Positions 1 through 5,853 of a stretch of 7,883 nucleotides of DNA are shown here, one piece after another. A program made the translations under genes and the position numbers. The stretch covers positions 1 to 7,883 of the forward strand of contig VGTA01000127.1 of NCBI GenBank assembly GCA_016874875.1. Reading direction: 5' to 3'. Positions within the stretch are counted from its first letter, which is position 1; each line of letters begins with the position of its first letter. The notes beneath the pieces are model-generated. The model was not told the origin of the DNA and ran no database searches. It saw nothing but the letters and a program-made list of their open reading frames with translations. This DNA comes from Deltaproteobacteria bacterium (GTDB lineage: Bacteria > Myxococcota_A > Bradymonadia > UBA7976 > VGTA01).

Positions 1-2
1 TC

Positions 3-2735
3 CGCGCGCCCAAGACCTCCCCCCCGAGCGGGTCCCCGAGCGAGTCCCCGAGCGAGTCCCCGAGCGAGTCCCCGAGCGAGTCCCCGAGCGAGTCCCCGAG
101 CGAGTCCCTCCGCGAGTCCCTCCGCGAGTCCCTCCGCGGGCGCCGGGGCGCCGCCGACGACGAGCCCGCGCGCGCCTCCTTTGAGGACATCGAGCCCGCC
201 AAGCTCCACGAGCTCACGCAGGCGCGCTACCTCAACTACGCCCTCAGCGTCATCACCAGCCGCGCGCTCCCCGACGTGCGCGACGGACTCAAGCCCGTGC
301 AGCGGCGCATCCTCTACGCCATGTACAACGACCTCAAGCTGAGGAGCGACTCGCGCTTCCTCAAGAGCGCCCGCGTGGTGGGCGACGTGATGGGCAAGTA
401 CCACCCCCACGGCGACCAGTCGATCTACGAGGCGCTGGTGCGGATGTCGCAGCCCTTTAGCCTGCGCTACCCGCTCGTGGAGGGCTACGGCAACTTCGGC
501 TCCCTCGACGGCGACTCGGCGGCGGCGATGCGCTACACCGAGGCGCGCCTCGGGGGCATGGCGGAGCACCTGCTCGGGGAGCTCGGGCGCGACACCATCG
601 ACACGCGCGCCAACTACGACGGGCAGCTCGCCGAGCCCGCCGTCCTGCCCGCGCAGGTCCCCAACCTCCTCATCAACGGCGCCACGGGCATCGCCGTGGG
701 CATGGCCACCCACATCCCCCCCCACAACATCAAGGAGGTCATCAGCGCCCTCCTCCTCCTCCTCAAGCGCCCCGCGCTGAGCAGCGCCGAGCTCACCGAG
801 ACGGTGCTCGGCCCCGACTTCCCCACCGGCGGTGAGATCCTCAACACCCCCGCCGAGCTCGCCAAGATCTACACCGACGGCCACGGCGCCGTGAAGGTGC
901 GCGGCACCTACACGCTCGAGACTACGCCGCAGGGCAAGCGCCAGGTGGTGGTGACCTCGATTCCGTATGAGGTGCAGAAGGGCGCGCTCGTGGAGAAGAT
1001 CGCGCAGCTGGTGGTGGAGAAGAAGGTGCCGCAGCTCGTGGACGTGCGCGACGAGAGCGCCGAGGACGTGCGCGTGGTCTTGGAGCTCAAGCGCGGCGAG
1101 TCGGCGGAGGCGGCGATGGCGTACCTCTACAAGCACACCCCGCTGCAGCAGAACTTCAACGTCAACCTCACCTGCCTCGTCCCCGCCCTCGACCCCAGCG
1201 GGCGCCCCGCCGAGGCCTGCCGCCCCGAGCGCCTCTCGCTCAAGGAGATGCTGCGCTACTTCCTCGACTTCCGCCTCGAGGTCGTCCGCCGCCGCCTCAC
1301 CTACGAGCTCGCGGAGCTGCGCCGCGCCATCCACCGCCTCGAGGCCTTTGAGCTCATCTACGACGCGCTCGACGAGGCGCTCCGCCTGATCCGCGACAGC
1401 GACGGGCGCGCCGACGCCGCCGCGCGGCTGACGGGGCGCTTTGGGCTCGACGAGGCGCAGGCGGACGCGATCCTCGAGACGCGCCTCTACCGCCTCGCCA
1501 AGCTCGAGATCACGAGCGTGCGCGAGGAGCTGCGCGTCAAGCGCGGGCAGGCGGAGGAGCGCGCCGCCCTGCTCGCCAGCGAGGAGCGCCTGTGGGGGAT
1601 CGTGGAGTCGGAGCTCAAGGCGCTGCGCGCGCAGCGCGGCGATGAGCGCAAGACGGCGGTGGTGGGGCCGCGCGCGGAGGAGAGCTTCTCGGCGGAGGAC
1701 TACATCATCAAGGAGACCACCTGGGTGATCGTCTCCAAGCTCGGGCGGGTCAAGCGCCAGCGCGGCTTCTCGGAGCTCGGCTCCATCCGCGTGCCCGAGG
1801 GCGACGCCGTGCAGTGGGCGATTCAGACCGACACGCGCCGGAGCGTCACCTTCTTTACGCAGACGGGCAGCGCCTACACCCTCCTGGTGGCGGACCTCTC
1901 GTCCACCACCGGCTACGGCGAGCCCCTGCAGGCCACCTTCAAGTTCGCCGACGGCGAGCGCCTGGTGGGGGTGGTGGCGCACGACCCCGCCCTCTACCCG
2001 GCCGTGGAGCTCCCCGCGGAGGCCGCCGCCGAGGTGGAGCCGCTCGCGCTCGAGGGGGTGGCGGACGACGAGGAGGAGAGCGCCAGCCTCGCCCCCCCCT
2101 ATGGCGTGGCGCTCACCCGGGCGGGGCGCGTGCACCGCTTCCCGCTCTCCTCCTACGCCGACGTGAGCCAGCGCGCGGGGCGCCGCTACATGACCCTCGA
2201 GCCCCGCGATGAGGTGATCGCCTGCTACAGCGCCCGCGGCGACGAGGCGGTGGCGCTGGCGACCGTCAAGGGGCGCGCCACCATCTTCTCGATCCACGAC
2301 GTGCCCCTGCGCCAGAAGGCGAGCAAGGGCTGCGTGGCGATCAAGCTTATGCAGGGCGACATGGCGCTCGGCTTCGTGCTCACCAACAACCCCCTCAAGG
2401 GCCTCGTGGTGCGGACGGGGGTGGGGCGCGAGAAGATCGTGCGCGAGAGCCACAACGTGGAGTCGCGCCTCAAGCGCGTGAGTCGCGGCGGGCGCGGTGT
2501 GGAGCTGATCAAGCGCGGGCAGTTTGAGAGTTGGGACTGGCTGCCCGTCTTGCAGTCGCCTGAGCTCGATGGCACCAACGCCTCCCACGGAGAGGACGAG
2601 CGCCCCCGCGAGCCCGCCGCCCCGCGCCCCGCCCCCAGCGCCCCCAGCGCCCCCAGCGCCCCCAGCGCCCCCAGCGCCCCCAGCGCCCCCAGCGCCCCCA
2701 GCGCCCCCGACGACGACCAGGGAGACGAGCCATGA
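3..2735 (+). CDS. parC: Topoisomerase IV subunit A (ParC), 5' end outside window
   Basis: This is the DNA-breaking subunit of a type IIA topoisomerase; with ParE it passes one duplex through another to unlink daughter chromosomes. The frame is open from base 3 and has no usable start codon before a GTG at 276, which lies inside the conserved LPDVRDGLKP motif, so the true start is left of the window. The winged-helix/breakage domain begins at YLNYALSVI (228), with HPHGD near 402-416, the catalytic Arg-Tyr at 531-536 (AMRYTEAR) and the DNA-bending Ile at 690 (GIAVGM). The tower and coiled coil span about 1230-1650, and a beta-pinwheel domain spans about 1680-2570 with an acidic insert near 2010-2090. 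No canonical GyrA box is visible in the first blade; an RGGRG motif occurs only at the end (2484-2498). This and the adjacent ParE favour ParC, but a GyrA-type label is possible. Both termini carry low-complexity repeats. Confidence 0.8.
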   Translation, partial: RAPKTSPPSGSPSESPSESPSESPSESPSESPSESLRESLRESLRGRRGAADDEPARASFEDIEPAKLHELTQARYLNYALSVITSRALPDVRDGLKPVQRRILYAMYNDLKLRSDSRFLKSARVVGDVMGKYHPHGDQSIYEALVRMSQPFSLRYPLVEGYGNFGSLDGDSAAAMRYTEARLGGMAEHLLGELGRDTIDTRANYDGQLAEPAVLPAQVPNLLINGATGIAVGMATHIPPHNIKEVISALLLLLKRPALSSAELTETVLGPDFPTGGEILNTPAELAKIYTDGHGAVKVRGTYTLETTPQGKRQVVVTSIPYEVQKGALVEKIAQLVVEKKVPQLVDVRDESAEDVRVVLELKRGESAEAAMAYLYKHTPLQQNFNVNLTCLVPALDPSGRPAEACRPERLSLKEMLRYFLDFRLEVVRRRLTYELAELRRAIHRLEAFELIYDALDEALRLIRDSDGRADAAARLTGRFGLDEAQADAILETRLYRLAKLEITSVREELRVKRGQAEERAALLASEERLWGIVESELKALRAQRGDERKTAVVGPRAEESFSAEDYIIKETTWVIVSKLGRVKRQRGFSELGSIRVPEGDAVQWAIQTDTRRSVTFFTQTGSAYTLLVADLSSTTGYGEPLQATFKFADGERLVGVVAHDPALYPAVELPAEAAAEVEPLALEGVADDEEESASLAPPYGVALTRAGRVHRFPLSSYADVSQRAGRRYMTLEPRDEVIACYSARGDEAVALATVKGRATIFSIHDVPLRQKASKGCVAIKLMQGDMALGFVLTNNPLKGLVVRTGVGREKIVRESHNVESRLKRVSRGGRGVELIKRGQFESWDWLPVLQSPELDGTNASHGEDERPREPAAPRPAPSAPSAPSAPSAPSAPSAPSAPSAPDDDQGDEP
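33..140 (+). repeat. 12-base in-frame tandem repeat at ParC N-terminus
   Basis: Nine consecutive 12-base units lie in frame with parC. The first six are perfect copies of TCCCCGAGCGAG (Ser-Pro-Ser-Glu), followed by two TCCCTCCGCGAG units (Ser-Leu-Arg-Glu) and one variant ending in GGG. A degenerate unit precedes them at 18-32. The unit length keeps the reading frame whatever the copy number, so the tract probably forms a disordered, length-variable N-terminal tail ahead of the topoisomerase fold. Confidence 0.95.
2631..2702 (+). repeat. 9-base in-frame repeat (Ala-Pro-Ser)8 at ParC C-terminus
   Basis: Eight perfect copies of GCCCCCAGC encode an Ala-Pro-Ser tail, followed by Ala-Pro and an acidic end (DDDQGDEP). 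The tract sits after the last pinwheel blade and just upstream of the ParE ribosome binding site. Copy-number changes would keep the parC frame and leave the parE start signals untouched. The tail is probably disordered. Confidence 0.95.
2721..2724 (+). promoter_or_regulatory. Ribosome binding site for parE
   Basis: GGAG lies seven bases before the ATG at 2732, inside the last codons of parC. It supports the ATG that overlaps the parC stop as ATGA, an arrangement typical of translational coupling between subunits made in equal amounts. Confidence 0.7.
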
Positions 2736-4750
2736 GCCAGCACACAGCAGACGACGGCGCCGAGCAGGCGCTCAGCGCCGATGGGTTTGGGCAGACCGCC
2801 GAGAAGGCGCAGCTCCTCGCCCGCGCCAGCGACGCCTACGACGCCGGCCAGATCACCCTGCTCAAGGGCCTCGAGGCGGTGCGCCGCCGCCCCGGCATGT
2901 ACATCGGCGGCACCGACAAGGCGGGACTGCACCACCTGCTGTGGGAGATTCTCGACAACTCGGTGGACGAGGCCATCCACGGCTACGCCGACCACGTCCA
3001 GGTCACCCTCTCCGCCGACCAGCGCGAGCTCACCGTCAAGGACAACGGCCGCGGGATTCCCGTGGCGCCGCACCCGCAGGACCCCGCCGGGCGCAGCACC
3101 CTCGAGGTGATCTTCACCGAGCTCCACGCCGGCGGCAAGTTCGAGGAGGGCGCCTACAAGACCGCCGGCGGCCTCCACGGCGTGGGCGCGAGCGTGGTCA
3201 ACGCCCTCAGCGAGCTGCTCGTGGCGCAGGTGAAGCGCAACGGCAGGCGCTACACCCTGCGCTTCTCGCGCGGCCACGCCCTCGGCCCCGTGGAGGACCA
3301 GCCCGGCGCGCGCGGCACGGGGACGGAGGTGATGTTCCGCGCCGACCCGCAGGTGTTCCCCGTCGTCACCTACGACCCCAAGGTCATCGCCGAGCGCCTT
3401 GAGACCAAGAGCTACCTCCACCCCGGCCTCAAGATCACCTTCCGCGACCACAGCGACAAGGAGATGGGCGCGCAGGTCTTTCAGCACGACGGCGGCCTCG
3501 CCGAGATGGTGCGCGACCAGGCGCTCCTGCTCCGCCGCGCCACCGTCATCGACGCCCCCTTCCACATGACCAAGGACGAGGGCGAGTGGCGCATGGAGGT
3601 GGCGTTCACCTGGACGGAGTCCCCCGAGACCGTCTCGCGCAGCTTCGTCAACGGCATCCCCACCCCCGGCGGCGGCACCCACGAGCAGGGGGTGCGCGAC
3701 GCCCTCCAGCGCGCCCTGCGCGCCTACGTGGAGACGCACGACCTCTGCCCGCGCGGCGTGAGCCTCACCCCCGATGACCTGCGCGAGGGCATGCTCGCCG
3801 TGGTCCACGTGTTCATCAAGGACCCGCAGTTCCAGGGCCAGACCAAGGACCGCCTCAACAACGCCGAGGTCAAGGGGCTGGTGGCGGGCGCCATCAAGCC
3901 GCTCCTGGAGGGCTGGCTCAACGCCCACCAGACCCAGGCGCAGGCGGTGGTCACTCGCGCCATCCAGGCCGCCAAGGCGCGCATGGCGAGCCGCGCCGCC
4001 GTGAGCGAGGTCCGCCGCAAGACCCCCACGAGTCGCCGCCTCAACCTCCCCGGCAAGCTCGCCGACTGCAGCAGCGACCAGCCCGAGCTCTGCGAGCTGT
4101 TCTTGGTGGAGGGCGACAGCGCCGGCGGCTCCGCCAAGCAGGGGCGCGACCGCCGCGCGCAGGCGATTCTGCCCCTGCGCGGCAAGGTGCTCAACGCCGA
4201 GCAGGCCACCGAGCAGCGCGTCTTGGGCAACCAGGAGCTCGCCGACATCATCAGCGCCCTCGGCTGCGGCTGGGGGCACAGCCTCGACGTCACCAAGCTC
4301 CGCTACCACAAGGTGGTCCTGCTCATGGACGCCGACAGCGACGGCCACCACATCTCCACCCTCCTGCTCACCTTCTTCTACCGCTACCTGCGCCCCCTCA
4401 TCGACGGCGGCTACGTGTATATCGCGCAGCCCCCGCTCTACCGCGTGGAGGCGCAGCGCCGCGTCTACTGGGCGGCGGATGACCGCGAGAAGGACAAGCT
4501 CGTCAAGCGCCTAGCGCCGCGCGGCAAGGTGGAGATTCAGCGCTTTAAGGGCCTCGGCGAGATGATGCCGCAGACGCTCTATGAGACCACCCTCGACCCC
4601 GCCAAGCGCAGACTCCTGCAGGTGCGCATCGAGCAAGAGGACCGGCACGCCACCGAGGCGACCATCTCGAGCCTGATGGGCAAGGACCCGCAGGAGCGGT
4701 TTCACTTCGTGGTGGCCAACGCCCTCAGCGTCGAGGACCTCGACATCTGA
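2732..4750 (+). CDS. parE: Topoisomerase IV subunit B (ParE)
   Basis: This is the ATPase subunit of topoisomerase IV; ATP-driven closing of its N-terminal clamp captures the duplex to be passed. The 672 residues match the short GyrB/ParE class, without the roughly 170-residue insert of enterobacterial GyrB. After a 36-residue non-conserved leader, the GHKL ATPase domain shows Glu72 and Asn76 (EILDNSVDEA), Asp104-Gly-Arg (DNGRGIP) and the glycine-rich lid near 147-155 (LHGVGAS). A transducer domain follows. The TOPRIM domain has EGDSAGG at 460-466 and the metal-binding DADSDG at 533-538. QRFKGLGEMMPQ at 603-614 has the GEMMP form I associate with ParE rather than the GEMNP usual in GyrB (from memory). 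All catalytic residues I can check are present. It overlaps parC by four bases, so one operon and equal synthesis are likely. It could still be annotated GyrB if this pair is the only type IIA enzyme in the genome. Confidence 0.85.
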   Translation: MSQHTADDGAEQALSADGFGQTAEKAQLLARASDAYDAGQITLLKGLEAVRRRPGMYIGGTDKAGLHHLLWEILDNSVDEAIHGYADHVQVTLSADQRELTVKDNGRGIPVAPHPQDPAGRSTLEVIFTELHAGGKFEEGAYKTAGGLHGVGASVVNALSELLVAQVKRNGRRYTLRFSRGHALGPVEDQPGARGTGTEVMFRADPQVFPVVTYDPKVIAERLETKSYLHPGLKITFRDHSDKEMGAQVFQHDGGLAEMVRDQALLLRRATVIDAPFHMTKDEGEWRMEVAFTWTESPETVSRSFVNGIPTPGGGTHEQGVRDALQRALRAYVETHDLCPRGVSLTPDDLREGMLAVVHVFIKDPQFQGQTKDRLNNAEVKGLVAGAIKPLLEGWLNAHQTQAQAVVTRAIQAAKARMASRAAVSEVRRKTPTSRRLNLPGKLADCSSDQPELCELFLVEGDSAGGSAKQGRDRRAQAILPLRGKVLNAEQATEQRVLGNQELADIISALGCGWGHSLDVTKLRYHKVVLLMDADSDGHHISTLLLTFFYRYLRPLIDGGYVYIAQPPLYRVEAQRRVYWAADDREKDKLVKRLAPRGKVEIQRFKGLGEMMPQTLYETTLDPAKRRLLQVRIEQEDRHATEATISSLMGKDPQERFHFVVANALSVEDLDI

Positions 4751-4791
4751 GCTGAGCTGAGCTGAGCTGAGCTGAGCTGAGCTGAGCTGAG
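4747..4791 (+). repeat. (CTGAG)9 array on the parE stop codon
   Basis: Nine perfect copies of a 5-base unit start at the last base of the final Ile codon, and the TGA of the first unit is the parE stop. Because 5 is not a multiple of 3, TGA recurs in all three plus-strand frames, and every 15 bases in the parE frame. The array fills most of the 60 bases between the parE stop and the stop of the convergent gene. Confidence 0.95.
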
Positions 4792-4797
4792 ACACCT

Positions 4798-4810
4798 GCC
4801 CCGAAGGGGC
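4798..4810. terminator. Short GC hairpin between convergent genes
   Basis: GCCCC-GAA-GGGGC forms a perfect five-base-pair stem with a three-base loop, directly next to the minus-strand stop codon at 4811-4813 and after the CTGAG array. On the minus-strand transcript the top of the hairpin reads C-UUCG-G, a stable loop type. Neither strand has a T tract after it, so it may be a weak terminator or a 3'-end-stabilising hairpin rather than a classical intrinsic terminator. Confidence 0.4.
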
Positions 4811-5485
4811 TCAGCCGCCGATCTTGCCGAGCAGCGTCACGCCGCTCTCGTTGGTGTCCACGATGTGCGAGATGGGCGCCACCGCCTGCAGCAGGCCGAG
4901 GAAGTCGATGCCCTTGTTGCTCGCCCAGGCCTTCTCGCACGAGCCCGTCTTGCGCAGGTGCTTGAGCGCCCCCTGGTACGCCAGGTCCGTCTGCGAGACA
5001 AACTGTCTCCAGTCGCTCTCCGACATCAGCGGCTCCTCGGCGCCCGCTGGCTGCTCAAGGCCCTTCCAGACGTAGATCTTGCTGTCGCCCTTGGGGTCCG
5101 CCTCGGTCTCGTAGGGGCGAGGCATCTTGACCTCGTCGAGCCAGCGGCTGATGGCGCCGGTGATGCCCCCCATGGACTTGGGCTTGACGTCAGAGAAGTA
5201 CTTCTGCAGCTCCGTCTGCGCGTCCTCCGAGCGAATCCTGCCCGCGTGCTTGACCAGCGAGAGGAAGAAGAGGCTCTTCTTCTGCTTAATCGTGCTCTGG
5301 TAGAGGCGCTCGATCTCGGGGTCGATGTCGGGCTCCGCGATCATCGTCGAGACGCGCTCGACGGGGGCGGGCCTCTTGATCTCAATCTCGGCGGGGGCGG
5401 CCTTGAGGCACTCGATGAGGTTCAGCATCGCGCTGTACACCTCGGGCCGCAGGATGTCGGCTTGCTTGATCTCGATGTGGATCAT
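4811..5485 (-). CDS. Unrecognised protein, possible winged-helix core
   Basis: I do not recognise this 224-residue protein. Residues 1-60 are Ile/Glu-rich and include a Pro-rich hinge. Residues 65-142 read like a winged helix: a hydrophobic helix (KKSLFFLSLVKHAG), a second helix (SEDAQTELQKYF), a Gly-containing third helix (SMGGITGAISRWLDEV), then a strand-turn-strand ending YVWKG. Residues 150-224 look helical and contain a single Cys (183). There is no signal peptide or membrane segment, so it is probably cytoplasmic. The ATG at 5485 is chosen because GGGAG lies six bases upstream; a GTG at 5620 would add 45 residues but has no such site. The gene has a lower G+C (one 60-base sample about 62%) and more Lys and Ile than its neighbours, which suggests acquisition or faster evolution. 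It converges on parE and is preceded by a regulated-looking promoter. DNA binding is inference only. Confidence 0.75.
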   Translation of the reverse strand: MIHIEIKQADILRPEVYSAMLNLIECLKAAPAEIEIKRPAPVERVSTMIAEPDIDPEIERLYQSTIKQKKSLFFLSLVKHAGRIRSEDAQTELQKYFSDVKPKSMGGITGAISRWLDEVKMPRPYETEADPKGDSKIYVWKGLEQPAGAEEPLMSESDWRQFVSQTDLAYQGALKHLRKTGSCEKAWASNKGIDFLGLLQAVAPISHIVDTNESGVTLLGKIGG

Positions 5486-5491
5486 CTTGAA

Positions 5492-5496
5492 CTCCC
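5492..5496 (-). promoter_or_regulatory. Ribosome binding site of the unknown gene
   Basis: On the minus strand GGGAG lies six bases before the ATG at 5485. It decides the start codon of the unknown gene in favour of the shorter form. Confidence 0.65.
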
Positions 5497-5499
5497 ATT

Positions 5500-5519
5500 C
5501 AGTGAGCTTCAGTGAGCTT
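5500..5519 (-). repeat. Tandem decamer just upstream of the ribosome binding site
   Basis: Two perfect, adjacent copies of AAGCTCACTG (minus-strand reading) lie three bases before the GGGAG ribosome binding site. They would be in the untranslated leader if translation starts at 5485. They could be a simple duplication or a binding site for a translational regulator. Confidence 0.7.
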
Positions 5520-5555
5520 GGGTGGGTGTGATGTGTCTTCTTTGAGCGATTCACC

Positions 5556-5578
5556 CGCGACAGAGATTTGGTGTCGCG
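5556..5578 (-). promoter_or_regulatory. Leader inverted repeat (7-base arms, 9-base loop)
   Basis: CGCGACA (5556-5562) and TGTCGCG (5572-5578) are perfect inverted arms around nine AT-rich bases. In the predicted leader of the unknown gene this would fold into an RNA hairpin; as DNA it could be a second protein-binding site. It is too far from the start codon to mask the ribosome binding site directly. Confidence 0.45.
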
Positions 5579-5660
5579 ATTACACTGATTGGCAATATTA
5601 GGGTCGCCTAGATAAGACACTTTTTAGAAACTGAAATCAAAGATACAGAGACGGGTCTAT

Positions 5661-5689
5661 TTTATATGACTTGAGAAGTCATAACGCAA
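5661..5689 (-). promoter_or_regulatory. Sigma70-type promoter for the unknown gene
   Basis: On the minus strand, TTGCGT (5689-5684) and TATAAA (5666-5661) are separated by exactly 17 bases, with AT tracts upstream. Transcription would begin near 5654, giving a leader of about 170 bases. A second candidate overlaps it: a perfect TATAAT at 5698-5693 with TTAAAA 17 bases upstream (5721-5716). AT-rich DNA yields such matches by chance, so one of the two may be spurious. Confidence 0.55.
5665..5683. promoter_or_regulatory. Perfect palindrome in the promoter spacer (operator)
   Basis: TATGACTT-GAG-AAGTCATA has eight-base perfect arms around three bases. It fills the 17-base spacer between the proposed -35 and -10 and covers the first two bases of the -10. 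That is a standard place for a dimeric repressor to block RNA polymerase. The spacer is not the 19-20 bases expected of MerR-type promoters. Confidence 0.6.
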
Positions 5690-5853
5690 AAAATTATAAA
5701 AAATATTTAACTTATTTTTAAAAAACATTTACTTAATAAGCACATAGGCGATGACTACCTAGGCGAGAGGCTGTTTTCAGCTCATCCCATTAGGCGACCA
5801 CGAGTGGACAGGTGGGCGGCGGGGCGCGCCCTCGATGGGGGGGCGCGGGGCGC

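Larger units (their letters stand above)
5621..5740. other. AT-rich island
   Basis: I counted 26 G/C among these 120 bases (about 22%), against roughly 70% in the flanking genes. The part from 5690 to 5735 is made of A and T tracts and lies directly upstream of the proposed minus-strand -35 element, where an UP element would sit. The composition also suits easy melting or binding by a xenogeneic silencer. A small 6-base inverted repeat (CTTATT 5711-5716, AATAAG 5735-5740) lies inside and may be chance. Confidence 0.85.
5602..5799. repeat. Four TAGGCGA motifs flanking the AT-rich island
   Basis: TAGGCGA occurs on the plus strand at 5745-5751, 5760-5766 and 5791-5797, and inverted at 5604-5610. 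The first three start 15 and then 31 bases apart. The outermost pair matches over nine bases (TAGGCGACC at 5791-5799, reverse complement at 5602-5610). Four copies within 200 bases looks non-random and suggests sites for a DNA-binding protein on both sides of the promoter. Confidence 0.55.
5486..5853. other. Gene-free 368-base regulatory region
   Basis: This stretch lies between the 3' end of priA and the start of the unknown gene, both on the minus strand. I see no convincing coding sequence. It holds, from high to low coordinate, the post-priA segment with three TAGGCGA motifs, an AT-rich core, a promoter with a palindrome, a leader with an inverted TAGGCGA copy and a hairpin, a tandem decamer, and the ribosome binding site. 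A weak GCTG-TTTT-CAGC hairpin (5770-5781) is the only terminator-like structure after priA, and it lacks a following T tract. Confidence 0.75.

Noticed and set aside
2225..4351. Long minus-strand open frame of 708 codons across the parC/parE junction
   Set aside because: It is antisense to two highly conserved genes. Its long stop-free run follows from GC-rich third positions, and its product is low-complexity without recognisable motifs.
5486..5620. Longer form of the unknown protein from a GTG at 5620
   Set aside because: No ribosome binding site precedes the GTG, the added 45 residues cover the leader hairpin and decamers, and a good GGGAG precedes the ATG at 5485.
5661..5689. MerR-type promoter
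   Set aside because: The spacer is 17 bases, not the 19-20 characteristic of MerR-activated promoters, and no MerR-like gene is adjacent.
5602..5799. Small mobile element with 9-base terminal inverted repeats (GGTCGCCTA ... TAGGCGACC)
   Set aside because: No flanking target-site duplication is visible, the arms are short, and two further internal copies of the heptamer fit a binding-site array better.
5600..5800. Replication origin with iterons next to an AT-rich melting region
   Set aside because: No DnaA box of the TTATCCACA type was seen, no replication initiator gene is adjacent, and the AT tracts are better explained as promoter context.
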